DNA of 64,000 nucleotides, taken from positions 62,001 to 126,000 of the forward strand of contig NZ_JAAORA010000001.1 of assembly GCF_011601315.1 (NCBI RefSeq), read 5' to 3'. Source of the stretch: Candidatus Chlorobium masyuteum. GTDB taxonomy: Bacteria; Bacteroidota; Chlorobiia; Chlorobiales; Chlorobiaceae. The first letter of the stretch is position 1. Every line of letters starts with the position of its first letter. The translations under genes were made by a program, and so were the position numbers. Shown here in pieces: positions 47,408 to 57,129 of the stretch. The notes under the pieces are model-generated. The model had not been told where the DNA came from, did not search any database, and saw only the letters and a program-made list of their open reading frames with translations.

Positions 47408-48016
47408 AGCATTTGGATTTGCAATATAGGCGTGCACCCGGCCATCTGACGGCTCGTGCATCGACACCAACCATACCTGGGAACGCCCTGCGAGCACCAT
47501 CAGGTGCAGATTAAGCAAGCTCGTTATCTTATATAGCCAGTTGTCGACGGAGTGAACAAAATCGATCCTGGGCTCGGACGTCGAGAATGGGTTGCGCGTG
47601 TGAATGACTTCGCTGCACTTGTCGTACAGTACAACGAACTCTGGCTGTGTCAAGAATCCGTCCGCTACCCGATCGAGGTGCTTCGTTCCGTCTGGACTGG
47701 CGACTGGAGGCCGCATTGGCTGCGGATAGAACCCCGGATGAAGGTGCCCGATCGCGTCAAGAAGGGCCTTCGCTCTCCAGTGCTTTGCGAAACCCGAGTA
47801 AGCCTCGGAGTATTTCTCCTTGTTGGCGCACAAGGATGCAAACGCGATCAGTTCCAACACCTTGCGAAGCTGCACTGAGACGCACTCGTATGCGAATTGC
47901 TCCGAACCAACTTGGACTTCACCAGAAGTGAAACGCCGAATCAAGGCGACTCGACTTTTCACGTCCTCCATCAAGCCGCAGTACAACTTGACCGATTCAA
48001 GTTCATTCATGATCAT
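47402..48016 (-). CDS. integron-cassette hypothetical protein
   Basis: The protein has 204 residues, with ATG at 48016 or a second at 48010. I recognise no family. It has a helical N-terminal half (FAYECVSVQLRKVLELIAFA, then SLCANKEKYSEAYSGFAKHW) and a segment FVVLYDKCSEVIHTRNPF that resembles HEPN-type helical proteins, with charged HTR at the end of a helix. The gene starts 17 bp after an attC site and ends on an attC core box, the layout of a gene cassette. Codon and base use look different from the neighbouring chromosome. Confidence 0.65.
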   Translation of the reverse strand: MIMNELESVKLYCGLMEDVKSRVALIRRFTSGEVQVGSEQFAYECVSVQLRKVLELIAFASLCANKEKYSEAYSGFAKHWRAKALLDAIGHLHPGFYPQPMRPPVASPDGTKHLDRVADGFLTQPEFVVLYDKCSEVIHTRNPFSTSEPRIDFVHSVDNWLYKITSLLNLHLMVLAGRSQVWLVSMHEPSDGRVHAYIANPNAG

Positions 48017-48032
48017 CGCGTTAATCGTGTCT

Positions 48033-48105
48033 GGCTAACGTTTGATTTGAGTGGTGCGAAGCCAGTTGGCCTGCGTAGCGCCCCTCTTGAACGAATGGTT
48101 AGGGC
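48033..48105 (-). repeat. integron attC recombination site (59-base element)
   Basis: Reading the minus strand, the site opens with GCCCTAAC (R'', 48098-48105), is followed by CATTCGTTCAAG (L''), and closes with CTCAAATCAAACGTTAGCC (L' and R', where GTTAGCC is 48033-48039). The core boxes RYYYAAC and GTTRRRY, the imperfect inverted halves and the 73-bp length all fit attC sites. It begins directly after the stop codon of one gene (48106) and ends 17 bp before the start of the next (48016), as in a cassette array. Confidence 0.85.
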
Positions 48106-48789
48106 TCATGAACGCTTACCTCCTTCGTCGAGTGAATCGCGTAATAGAAATAGCTCGTCAATCAGCTCCTGGATGTCGGTAATCAACTCAGCTAGGCCGA
48201 GAGCTGGTAAGTTCGAGACCTTGTTTGGCAGGCTTTGAAGAGCGAACGGTGGGTTAGCTGCTATTTGTGTTCCTGCGGGGAGGAGACGACTAATGCCGAA
48301 AATTCTTCCGGACATCTTAACTATGAGATCAACGCATTTTCCCGGTAGTAGATTGTATGCCTCCCGATCGAGCAAAGCTTCGTAACGGCCTTCAATAGTT
48401 GGAGCAATTTGCAAGAGTGGTAGCAAAGGAACACTATCTTCACTCAACAGTTTTTTCACATACTCAACTCGGCCCTTTAGATCTTTGGTTATCGCAATAA
48501 GGTGGTGCGTAGTCCGAACAATATCCGTTCTTCGCTTTTCTTCGCGAACAATATTGTCGTTAATGATAAGTCGATTAGCGACTCGTGCAACAAGGAGGGC
48601 TGCAATCACTGGAATGGATAACGCAAGTGGCGACCAAAGCTGGTCGAACTGACCTCCGTACACAAGGAATGTTACACGACATGCCAAAACTACAAGAAGA
48701 CTCAACAATACATATGACAGTCTATCAATGTCTCGATCAGTTCGACGAAATTCGTTGAGCAGTTTGTGGATCATTTTTTCTACATCCAA
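48106..48789 (-). CDS. integron-cassette membrane protein of unknown function
   Basis: The protein has 227 residues. Two membrane helices lie near the N-terminus (about 22-45, SYVLLSLLVVLACRVTFLVY, and about 52-72, PLALSIPVIAALLVARVANR). A cytoplasmic helical region follows, ending in LITDIQELIDELFLLRDSLD. I recognise no family. The gene is followed at once by an attC site, which marks it as a cassette gene. Two-helix membrane proteins of this size are frequent among cassettes and defence effectors; function here is not known. Confidence 0.65.
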   Translation of the reverse strand: MDVEKMIHKLLNEFRRTDRDIDRLSYVLLSLLVVLACRVTFLVYGGQFDQLWSPLALSIPVIAALLVARVANRLIINDNIVREEKRRTDIVRTTHHLIAITKDLKGRVEYVKKLLSEDSVPLLPLLQIAPTIEGRYEALLDREAYNLLPGKCVDLIVKMSGRIFGISRLLPAGTQIAANPPFALQSLPNKVSNLPALGLAELITDIQELIDELFLLRDSLDEGGKRS

Positions 48790-49036
48790 GTATTACAGCT
48801 TTAAGGGGCTACCTCCGGAAGAGGTCAGTACATCTTTATGCCCTGTTCAGAAAAATAGGTATAAGATTTAATGTACGCAGGGATTTTGAGGAATCCACGT
48901 TTTATGGCGTATTTTCAGCTATTAGTGTTCAAGCGTTTGTGGCAACCATATCCCTTTCTTAGTCCGACTGGATGCTGGCGCTGAAATTGCGAACATCATC
49001 GAAGCTCCGCCGGGTAAATCATCATCCTCTGGTGTG

Positions 49037-49321
49037 TCACTGTTTTGCGGCTCCATCAACCAGTGTTCCATTAATGAACTTGTGAATAATACTTGCTACA
49101 TAAGTCTGGTATGGCAAACCTTCTTTGATGGCCTTGCTTTGTAACTCAGTGAGGTCTCTTTCAGAAATTCGAATATTCAGCCTCTTACCCTTTTTTAAAG
49201 AATGACCAGCGTACTCGGCCAACTCTTTTCTTCTTTTTGAAAGGTCGGTAACAGGAACCCATTCACCTTTTTCAAAACTATCCAGTATGTCCTTCTCTTC
49301 TTTGGTCAGTTTAGCTTTCAT
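49037..49321 (-). CDS. ribbon-helix-helix antitoxin (CopG/BrnA-like)
   Basis: From the ATG at 49321 (MKAKLTKEEKDILDSFEKGE) the protein has 94 residues. The RHH-type DNA-binding part is in the second half (KKGKRLNIRISERDLTELQS and KAIKEGLPYQTYVASIIHKF). The N-terminal ILDSFEKGEWVPV segment is typical of antitoxins paired with small BrnT-like toxins. Its start overlaps the end of the toxin remnant (ATGAAAGCTAA), so this was a toxin-first operon. The antitoxin is intact. Confidence 0.8.
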   Translation of the reverse strand: MKAKLTKEEKDILDSFEKGEWVPVTDLSKRRKELAEYAGHSLKKGKRLNIRISERDLTELQSKAIKEGLPYQTYVASIIHKFINGTLVDGAAKQ

Positions 49322-49590
49322 GTTTTTCTCCAAAATATTGCTGAGTGGCCTTCCTGCTCGGGATAATGGTTTTGTACGAGATATGCGTAATTGGCCATAC
49401 CAATGACCATGATTCGTTGTCCAGGGTATACCTCCTGGTTGGGATGTAGATAATCGTCCAATATCTCACCCCTTTCAACAAAAAAACCACATCTTCGAAA
49501 CAGATTCCCCGTGATGCTTTGAGTGCCAAGCTCTTTTCCGTGTTCCAATTGTGATTCTTTTCATCTCGACAATTTATCACAATGTGTGCA
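49311..49590 (-). pseudogene. BrnT-like toxin remnant, at least one frameshift and one deletion
   Basis: Three pieces in alternating frames line up with one toxin. NWNTEKSLALKASRGICFED (frame A) is followed by ERGEILDDYLHPNQEVYPGQ and IMVIGMANYAYLVQ (frame B), then by KTIIPSRKATQQYFGEKHES (frame A again). The first switch is at a run of seven T near 49475, where one more T would restore the frame. The second switch, near 49375, also lacks about ten residues normally present before the KTIIPSRKA motif. The toxin is therefore dead by two independent lesions, unless the sequence is wrong. Confidence 0.75.
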
Positions 49591-49722
49591 GTGTGGCAAT
49601 GGCACACAACTTGTATTTGCATGTGGTAACATTCAAATTGAGGGGCTGGCCGATTACAAAACTTGGCCGGAGTTCAGAAGGGATTCGGCAATGACATGAA
49701 AAGAATGGGGGAGATAAAAAAA

Positions 49723-49740
49723 GGGTGACCGCGGTCACCC
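49723..49740 (-). terminator. terminator of hemN
   Basis: GGGTGACC-GC-GGTCACCC is a perfect 8-bp stem, followed on the minus strand by seven T, 33 bp after the hemN stop codon. The other side has four T, so it may also work weakly on the plus strand. Confidence 0.85.
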
Positions 49741-49773
49741 TTTTGTATTGCTGTTCAAACTGAAAAATGCAGC

Positions 49774-51195
49774 TCAGCTAACCTGCTGCGCTTCTTTTGC
49801 GAGGCGGGCTTTTTCGATGTAGGTTTTCTGGATATCGCGGGAGACATTGTATGCCTTCGAGAGGCTGTCGGAGCTCCAGAGCCTTGCGTCAAAGGCCATG
49901 CAGATGTTGCGGAGGAAGGGTATGCCAACCTCGGTAACACGCACACTTTTGTCACCCAGCACAACCAGACCGTCATTCTCCATATCTTCAAGGCGGTAGA
50001 GCGCAATATCAAGCTCTTCGGTGTAGAGCTTCGGATCAGCCCATGAGGTCTCCTGTTTGCACATCAGGTTAAGAATGTGACGGCGAAGCACCAGATCTTC
50101 GTCAGTCAAAAGATGACCGCGATGAAGCGGGAAACGATCTTCGTTCACTGCCTTGATGTAGGAGGTATCGTCACGCTCGTTCTGAGCAAAAGCGTACCAG
50201 GTGTCGCTGATGGATGATGAGCCGAGAGCAAGCATCATCTGGGTGGTATTTTCCGTATAGCCCATGAAGTTACGGTGCAGGGTGCCATTTTTGGCGGCAA
50301 TGTAGAGCGCATCTCCTTCAATGGCGAAGTGGTCCATGCCGATTTCATGATAACCGATGGACTCAAGCATGGCGCTTCCCTTGTCGTAGAGCTCCTGCTT
50401 CACGTCCCCAACCGGCAGATCCTCCTCCTTGAACTTCCGCTGACCTTCGTACATGTGCGGGTTGTGGCCATAGGCATAAAAAGCCAGACGATCGGGCTTC
50501 AGCTCCATAACCTTCTGGATGGTATCGGTAATGGTGGCAAGCGTCTGCTTCGGCAAACCGTAGACAAGGTCAAAATTGATTGAGGTGAATCCAATCTCAC
50601 GAGCCAGGTCAATCTTCTCCTTGACCAGCTCAAATGACTGGATACGGTTGATCTCCTGCTGTACAATCGGGTCAAAATCCTGAATTCCGAAGCTCATGCG
50701 GCGGAAGCCGACGCTGTAGAGCGCCTCAAGGTGCTCCCTTGAGGTTGACTTCGGGTTGGTCTCAAAGCTGAACATATAATTATCCATCTTGTTGACGTTT
50801 TTACAGATACCGTCAATAAGGCGGGTAAGATTCTCGGGACTGAAAAAGGTTGGCGTACCGCCGCCAATGTGCATCTCCTTGACATTGAGACGGCCCGGAA
50901 AAACATCGGTGTACATCTTCCACTCTTTAAGCAGAGCCTCAAGATAGGGGGTCTCGTAGGAGTGATCCTGGGTGCGGTGAGCATTGCAGCCGCAGAAGTA
51001 ACAGTGGTTCTCACAGTAGGGAATATGAATGTACAGACTGATTCCTGTGGTCTCGTTGCTGTCATTGAACCCTTTGACCATAGCCTCTTTCCACTCTTCC
51101 TGGGTTACACCGTCGGTGCTCCATGAGGGAATTGTGGGATAACTGGTGTAACGGGGACCGGGATTACTGTACTTTACTGCGAGATTAGTTGCCAT
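49774..51195 (-). CDS. hemN: oxygen-independent coproporphyrinogen III oxidase
   Basis: This radical SAM enzyme makes protoporphyrinogen IX from coproporphyrinogen III without oxygen, feeding heme and bacteriochlorophyll. From the ATG at 51195 ([20 protein letters not shown]) it has 473 residues. The radical SAM cluster motif is [11 protein letters not shown] (CxxxCxxC plus the extra Cys typical of HemN), with IGGGTPTF (about 113) for SAM binding. The [11 protein letters not shown]-terminus and the C-terminal HemN domain mark true HemN rather than HemW. It is a single gene with its own terminator. Confidence 0.93.
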   Translation of the reverse strand: MATNLAVKYSNPGPRYTSYPTIPSWSTDGVTQEEWKEAMVKGFNDSNETTGISLYIHIPYCENHCYFCGCNAHRTQDHSYETPYLEALLKEWKMYTDVFPGRLNVKEMHIGGGTPTFFSPENLTRLIDGICKNVNKMDNYMFSFETNPKSTSREHLEALYSVGFRRMSFGIQDFDPIVQQEINRIQSFELVKEKIDLAREIGFTSINFDLVYGLPKQTLATITDTIQKVMELKPDRLAFYAYGHNPHMYEGQRKFKEEDLPVGDVKQELYDKGSAMLESIGYHEIGMDHFAIEGDALYIAAKNGTLHRNFMGYTENTTQMMLALGSSSISDTWYAFAQNERDDTSYIKAVNEDRFPLHRGHLLTDEDLVLRRHILNLMCKQETSWADPKLYTEELDIALYRLEDMENDGLVVLGDKSVRVTEVGIPFLRNICMAFDARLWSSDSLSKAYNVSRDIQKTYIEKARLAKEAQQVS

Positions 51196-51336
51196 TGTTA
51201 TCTTCCTCAACAAGTATTATTTTTTTAAATTCACTCTCGTGAAAATACATAAAACTCGGCAATTTCATAAATCAATAGCCATCATTTGGCCTATAAAACA
51301 GGCGGCACAGGACCGGTCGTCAACTATCCTTTTTTT

Positions 51337-51867
51337 ATGACAAAAGAAACAGCACTGCACTCCTCCTCACCGGTTGTCGGCATACTGATGGGTTCGGACT
51401 CCGATTTCGAAATCATGAGGGAGGCCTCACTGGTTTTTGATGAGTTCGGAATCTCTTCGGAGATCTCCGTCATTTCAGCCCACCGCACTCCCCACGACCT
51501 CGAAGAGTATGCAACGTCTGCCATAGAGCGCGGCCTTAAAGTCATTATTGCCGGAGCCGGCGGTGCAGCGCACCTTCCCGGCGTTACGGCAGCCATGACC
51601 GTACTTCCGGTAATCGGCGTACCGATTTTCAGCAAAAAACTTAACGGGCAGGACTCACTCTACTCTATCGTCCAGATGCCTGCAGGCATTCCGGTTGCGA
51701 CCGTCGGGATCGACAATGCCCGTAACGCGGCACTGCTTGCCATCCAGATTCTTGCGCTCTCCGATGAACCACTGATGGCCGCACTCATTGAGTTCCGCAA
51801 TAAACTTGCTGATGCTTCGCGCCAGAAAACCGCGAAAATCAGGGAAAAACTGCATGCAAAAGGCTGA
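51337..51867 (+). CDS. purE: N5-carboxyaminoimidazole ribonucleotide mutase
   Basis: The protein has 176 residues from the ATG at 51337 ([20 protein letters not shown]). An upstream TTG frame to 51286 is not convincing. It converts N5-CAIR to CAIR in purine synthesis. Active-site motifs are [20 protein letters not shown] (about 66) and [19 protein letters not shown]. Its last codons overlap the next gene by 14 bp. purK is not in the window. Confidence 0.94.
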   Translation: MTKETALHSSSPVVGILMGSDSDFEIMREASLVFDEFGISSEISVISAHRTPHDLEEYATSAIERGLKVIIAGAGGAAHLPGVTAAMTVLPVIGVPIFSKKLNGQDSLYSIVQMPAGIPVATVGIDNARNAALLAIQILALSDEPLMAALIEFRNKLADASRQKTAKIREKLHAKG

Positions 51868-52354
51868 GTACTGGATAGATCACCTTCAGCTTCTCCCCCA
51901 CCCTGAAGGCGGCTTCTACCGCGAAACCTACCGGAGCAGCGCCTCTTACTCCTTCACCGGTAACGCCCCATTCGAGGGCTCCCGCTCCTGTGCAACGGCA
52001 ATCTACTATCTCCTGAGAAACAGCGATTGCTCAAAGCTGCACAGGATTCACTCCGATGAGCTCTGGTTCTTCCATGCCGGTGATCCGCTCACGGTGCATG
52101 TTTTTCCTGAAACCGGAGAACCCTCTTCGTTTACGCTTGGCACTTCTGCTGATGAAGGTCAGGTATTTCAGGAGTTTGTTCCGGCTATGAGCTGGTTCGG
52201 AGCCGAACTTGCCAACCCCGAGAGCGAAAGCTATGCGCTGGTAAGCTGCGTTGTAGCACCCGGATTTGATTTCCGTGACTTTTCATTTGCCAACCGGTCA
52301 CTGTTGCTGAAGCAGTTCCCCGGCAAAAAACCGGTCATTGAGCGCCTCACCTGA
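51854..52354 (+). CDS. cupin-fold protein, DUF985 family
   Basis: The protein has 166 residues from the ATG at 51854 ([20 protein letters not shown]), inside the end of purE. Family motifs are [13 protein letters not shown], the central [21 protein letters not shown] followed by [12 protein letters not shown], and a C-terminal [21 protein letters not shown]985 proteins are cupin-like, and the histidines in HRIHSDE may bind metal. The function is unknown. It is translationally coupled to purE. Confidence 0.88.
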   Translation: MQKAEYWIDHLQLLPHPEGGFYRETYRSSASYSFTGNAPFEGSRSCATAIYYLLRNSDCSKLHRIHSDELWFFHAGDPLTVHVFPETGEPSSFTLGTSADEGQVFQEFVPAMSWFGAELANPESESYALVSCVVAPGFDFRDFSFANRSLLLKQFPGKKPVIERLT

Positions 52355-52359
52355 CCGCT

Positions 52360-55300
52360 CTACCAGCTTTTGCGCAATGCAACGCCGAGCTGATACTCCC
52401 GCGACCCATAACCGCTCAGGCCTAAATTGACACCTGTCCTGACTGAGTACTCCATGCCGCTCCGCTTTACATTCCGGCTGATGATCCCTACAGCTCCCCC
52501 GACATGAATCCGATCCGCATCAACCCTCAGGCTTCGGCCACTCTCTTTATAGGTAACTTGTGATGATGCGCCTGAATCCCTCTCGGTATTGACTTCGAAA
52601 AAAGGTGAGAATGAGAGCCCTTCAGGCTCGAATTTCCCGATCAGACCTGCACGACCAAGTAAAGTACTCTTTTCATGCAGATCTACTCCTCCTGCCGGAG
52701 TTTCCATCCCGAACCCGCCAAGACGCATCAAGATCAGCTGAGCCCGGGGTTCAAGAAAAAATGATCCGGCAATTCCAATCCTTGACCCGCTTTCAAGCGA
52801 GGCACTAAACCCCCAGAATCTCCCGCTGCTCTTTGCTCCCCCTTTGAACGACGCATCAATATCATATCTGGTCGCCTGCACAACCCCTTCAAGAAAAGTT
52901 GTTCCGGAGAGTTCAACACTCGAATACCCGCCAATATTCATCGTAAACGCATCGACTTTTCCGGCACTCACCCCACCCTCTTCCATGATATCAGACTTCA
53001 CATACCCGGTTCCGGCATAAAGACCGTGTCGAAGCATACCGTTACTGAATCTGAACGCCTTAAGATCGCTGCCTATCTGCATGGCACTGCGATAGCCTCC
53101 CGTCTCTGCTGGCTGACCGCCACTCTCTGCACGAAAGAGAAATCGGCTTCCGGTTGTGCGAATCCACCATGATTCCTGCCCTCCATGATCCCCCCGAGAC
53201 CAGTAATAGATCTGACGGTCACGGAACCGTGGAACCGACTCCGCTCCATGACGCTCAAGCATCGGGACAATCGCCTGTATTACCCGGTGCTCTTCCGGAA
53301 TCCCTGAACTCTCGATAGCCTCAACAGAAGTGTCAATGGAATAATCTGATAACTCTTCATCTGAAAGATCGGTGGTCGTATCAACATTCGGAGCGCTCAG
53401 AATCTGCAGATACCAGTCTCTTCCGACCTTAACCACTCTTACATTGGCACCGCGAAAAACCGGGGATGAACCATCCACGGAGAAGGCATTCGAACTGCTT
53501 GTTCCATAGACCTTTGCAACAAGAATACCATTGCCTCCTGTTGTCATTTTAATTTTTCCTTTCTCGGAGATATTTCTCACCAGAAGAGCGGTTGAACCAA
53601 GTACAGTCCCGCTTCCAGCCACACTGACCCGGCCAACCGAAAGGAGATCAAGCGCATCCTGGTTGTTCTGGCTTCCGCCTCCCAATGCCAGATCAAGCCC
53701 AAGCGAACCGCCACCTCCAGTATAGGTTGCACTTACCGTCACCCGGTCATTAGCTTCACCATCGCGCAGATCGAGCAGTCCGCTGTTTTCAAGATTACCG
53801 GTAATCTCATACCTTCCCGGCGAGTTTCCGGTAGCCATTACGGTTGATCCGGCTTCGATCATAAAGGTAAGCTGCTGACCGTAAGAGGGTGCAAGACGCA
53901 GAAGATCATCAAGATCCAGATTGACGCAGGATGCTCCAGCCACTTCAATCCGTTCCCATCCTTTAAACGCATCAGTGATAACCCCGTTCCAGGAGGAGAG
54001 CACAATCCTGTCACCTGCCGACTCATCTCCGCTCCCGCCATCGATGAGTGGCGATCGGGAAATATCAACATCACCGCTCAGCTCAATCCGGTCATCCCCT
54101 TTGTCGAACCTGACCGTTGAAGCCAGAACAGTGCCGTTGTCCAGACTCAGCGTATCATCTCCTGTCCCGAAATCAATATCGCCCGTTACCCTTGCGTTCT
54201 CCATAAGATGCAGCAGATCACTGCCTTCGCCGAAATTGATCGATCCGTTTACCATTGAGCCTCCCGTCATGATCAGGGAATCACTGCCTGACCCCATAAC
54301 AATACTCCCCGTTACTGAGGAGAAGCCGCTCATCCACAAAGCATCATTGTTCTCCCCGAAATCCAGATCACCCGTTACACTTCCCGAATCACGCATCGTC
54401 ATCATATCACTGCCCGCTCCAAGAGAGACGTTACCAAAAAGCATCCCGCTTTCAGCCACAACAACGCTGTCGTCAGAAGCAAGAGAGTCCGAAAACTCCC
54501 CGCTTCCGGCAAACCCTCCTGAATAGATGGCATACCCAAGAGTTCCGTTTTTGTTATCGACACCGGAGAGTGTACCGGAAACAAAAATATTCATCGGGCC
54601 TTCACTCATAATACCCGCAGCAGCTCCTTTTGCCACAGCCGTAACCATCCCTGAAACGGTCAATGCATCTCTTTCTGTTGTTCCATGAATACCTGCTTTT
54701 GCATAGATCCCGGCGGCGTTATTACTTCCGGTTGTCGCACTCACTTCGCCTGAAAGCTCTCCTCTGACTGAAATTACGCCGCTCCCGGCGTAAAGAGCAT
54801 AGGCTTCTGTCGTGGCTGCTGAAGCAATGATCTTTGCAGATTCGGCGATATTGCCGGTAATGATCAGTGATGAACCTGCATGCAGGGCATGAGCTTTTGA
54901 TCCTTTCCTTGAAGAAACATCGATCCTGCCGGAAAGATCACCGACAAGGGTGAGCGATGAGCCGGAATAGATACCATAGGCTCCGGAGGTGCCTGCTGTG
55001 GCAAGCAGCTCTCCTCCGACTGAGCCCCTGATTGTCAGATCTCCTCCCTCAGCATACAGAGCAGCCGCTTTCGTTGTCCCTGATGATGCTGAAATTGAGG
55101 ATGAAGCAGCAATGTCACCTGTGACTTCAAGGGTGGAGGCGGAATAGATACCCCAGGCGCCCGACTCTGCCGCCTCAGCTCTTATACTTCCTGTCGCTCT
55201 TACTCCTCCGTAGAGTGTAACCGCATTCCCGCTGATTCCGTACGCATCGTCCAGGCCCGCATCCGCAACTATCAATCCACTGATCCCTGTCGTACCGCCA

Positions 55301-56838
55301 CTCCGTCCTATCGTCACGCTTCCTGCTGAATAAATACCACAGGCTGTCGATCCGCTGACACCCTCCGCCATGATACTTCCGCTTTCAGCTATTCCCCCAG
55401 TTATGGTGAGGCTGCTCCCCTCATCACTCCCCCCATACAATCCATATACCCGGCCGCCGCTCTTCGTTGTTTTCGCAATAACCTCCCCGCCGATTCTACC
55501 ACCAATAGTCAACCCTGTCCAGCCATGCATACCATACGCGATACCGGTTCCTGCACTCGCCGTCACTGTCGAACCTTCCGATATATCTCCCGTGATATCG
55601 AGTGAAGAGCCCGCAGAGATACCATAAGCACTTGTCGTCCCTGTTGTAGCAGAGAGGCTACCGCTCACGGATCCGTTTATGACAACTGGACCATCCTCAG
55701 CAAAGATCGCATACGCTTTTGAACTCCCTGCTGAGGCTGTAATAGTAGATGATGCAGCAATATCGCCGGTAATGGTGAGCGCACTCCCGGCATTCAGGGC
55801 ATAAGCTGTTCCACCGGTCATGGCCGTAGCACTGATATCGCCCCACAGATTACCGACAATATCAAGCGTTGTGGTAGCATCCAGAGCAAAAGCATTATTC
55901 CGGCCTGCCGATGCGGTTATTCTCCCCGTCCGGGTGACTCCTCCATGAACGGTAACGGTATTACCCCGAACGCCATAAACCGTATCATATCCCGCTGTTG
56001 CAGATATTGTACCACTGATACCTGTTGTTTGGCCACGTTGACCGATAATGATCGTGCCACCGGAATAGATACCATAAACAGTGCTATCCGAATTATTTAC
56101 GGTATTGACTGCCGTTGCCGTGATAGTGGCTGATGACGTGACTCCGCCGCCGAGATTCAGTGTCGTTGTTTTCGACATTCCGCTCCTGATCCCGTAAGCG
56201 GTTCCGCCGCTCGTTGCGTTTGCCGAAACAGAACCGGACAGCTCGCCACTTACTGAAATATTTCCAACCGAATAGAGCGCGTAGACACTTCCGGTAGCTT
56301 GTGAAGAGATCGTTGTTCCTCTTGAAACCTCCCCTGATACAGAGAGTGATCCACCGGCATATACTCCATAAGCCGAACTGCTGGTTGACGTGTTGAGCAG
56401 ATTACTGCCAAGATTTCCTGAAATGATGAGATTGTCGGCAGAGTAGAGTGTGACACTTCCGGTATTACTGCTCTGCATACCAAGTGTCAGCATCTCATCC
56501 GATAGAGAAACCTGCACGTTCGTAGTCACCTTCAGGGTCCTGGCATTTGCTGTCGCCGTCACGTGGTTTACCTGTAAGGGAGCCCCGCCATTATTGGTCA
56601 TGATCACCGCCGGTTTTTTTATGAATTCCGGCGTTGAAAAAAGAGTTATTTCAGGATCAGTTGCAGTAAATTCGATTGCATTCGCTCCGGCCCCGGCACT
56701 GTTCAGATTAAGAATCGCCTGGTTAAAGGTTCCGTATCCGCTGTCACCGGAATTGCTGACCGTAAAAACCGCCCCGTCAGCGCTCTTATCGGAGATCACA
56801 GCAAGAAGCAGTATAATTGACAAGTTTCGCTTGTTCAT
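52360..56838 (-). CDS. giant autotransporter (type V secretion) with repeat-rich passenger
   Basis: The protein has 1492 residues from the ATG at 56838 (MNKRNLSIILLLAVISDKSA, a signal peptide). A CSLREA/Pmp-like start FTVSNSGDSGYGTFNQAI follows. The passenger, about 100-1180, is low in complexity and rich in Gly, Ser, Ala and Thr. It repeats a unit of about 45 residues around forms of LTITGDIAASSTITAS and YGIYSGSS. A second repeat (GSGSDSLIMTGGSMVNGSIN-like) covers about 800-900. The last 280 residues are an autotransporter beta-domain ending in YQLGVALRKSW, with the aromatic terminal residue for barrel assembly. The passenger should fold as a long beta-helix on the cell surface. Adhesion is plausible but unproven. 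Confidence 0.85.
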   Translation of the reverse strand: MNKRNLSIILLLAVISDKSADGAVFTVSNSGDSGYGTFNQAILNLNSAGAGANAIEFTATDPEITLFSTPEFIKKPAVIMTNNGGAPLQVNHVTATANARTLKVTTNVQVSLSDEMLTLGMQSSNTGSVTLYSADNLIISGNLGSNLLNTSTSSSAYGVYAGGSLSVSGEVSRGTTISSQATGSVYALYSVGNISVSGELSGSVSANATSGGTAYGIRSGMSKTTTLNLGGGVTSSATITATAVNTVNNSDSTVYGIYSGGTIIIGQRGQTTGISGTISATAGYDTVYGVRGNTVTVHGGVTRTGRITASAGRNNAFALDATTTLDIVGNLWGDISATAMTGGTAYALNAGSALTITGDIAASSTITASAGSSKAYAIFAEDGPVVINGSVSGSLSATTGTTSAYGISAGSSLDITGDISEGSTVTASAGTGIAYGMHGWTGLTIGGRIGGEVIAKTTKSGGRVYGLYGGSDEGSSLTITGGIAESGSIMAEGVSGSTACGIYSAGSVTIGRSGGTTGISGLIVADAGLDDAYGISGNAVTLYGGVRATGSIRAEAAESGAWGIYSASTLEVTGDIAASSSISASSGTTKAAALYAEGGDLTIRGSVGGELLATAGTSGAYGIYSGSSLTLVGDLSGRIDVSSRKGSKAHALHAGSSLIITGNIAESAKIIASAATTEAYALYAGSGVISVRGELSGEVSATTGSNNAAGIYAKAGIHGTTERDALTVSGMVTAVAKGAAAGIMSEGPMNIFVSGTLSGVDNKNGTLGYAIYSGGFAGSGEFSDSLASDDSVVVAESGMLFGNVSLGAGSDMMTMRDSGSVTGDLDFGENNDALWMSGFSSVTGSIVMGSGSDSLIMTGGSMVNGSINFGEGSDLLHLMENARVTGDIDFGTGDDTLSLDNGTVLASTVRFDKGDDRIELSGDVDISRSPLIDGGSGDESAGDRIVLSSWNGVITDAFKGWERIEVAGASCVNLDLDDLLRLAPSYGQQLTFMIEAGSTVMATGNSPGRYEITGNLENSGLLDLRDGEANDRVTVSATYTGGGGSLGLDLALGGGSQNNQDALDLLSVGRVSVAGSGTVLGSTALLVRNISEKGKIKMTTGGNGILVAKVYGTSSSNAFSVDGSSPVFRGANVRVVKVGRDWYLQILSAPNVDTTTDLSDEELSDYSIDTSVEAIESSGIPEEHRVIQAIVPMLERHGAESVPRFRDRQIYYWSRGDHGGQESWWIRTTGSRFLFRAESGGQPAETGGYRSAMQIGSDLKAFRFSNGMLRHGLYAGTGYVKSDIMEEGGVSAGKVDAFTMNIGGYSSVELSGTTFLEGVVQATRYDIDASFKGGAKSSGRFWGFSASLESGSRIGIAGSFFLEPRAQLILMRLGGFGMETPAGGVDLHEKSTLLGRAGLIGKFEPEGLSFSPFFEVNTERDSGASSQVTYKESGRSLRVDADRIHVGGAVGIISRNVKRSGMEYSVRTGVNLGLSGYGSREYQLGVALRKSW

Positions 56839-57129
56839 GGGTGTGCCGCTCTGCCGAAAAGGTTTGCGCTCCCCGAACAACAGGCTCGCAGAGAGATATA
56901 CTGTTTTTCACTTATATTTTACGCTATTTATCACAAAAACAGGCACAGAAAACCGAATATTTTGCGTAATACCATCGATTCAGGCAATCTCTGTGCAGAT
57001 GCAAAGAGTCCATTATCTGCCGTAACTCACGGCGAAATCGGGAAATCGTGGAATTTTATCTCTTTTTTATTACTTTCAAACGGGTTATAGAATGAAGCGA
57101 AGAGAGACTAACAGAAGAGATTGGTGTTC

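Noticed and set aside
48920-48950. Second attC site (TTCAAGCGTTTG resembles an L'-R' end)
   Set aside because: No matching RYYYAAC core or opposite L box lies within a plausible distance.
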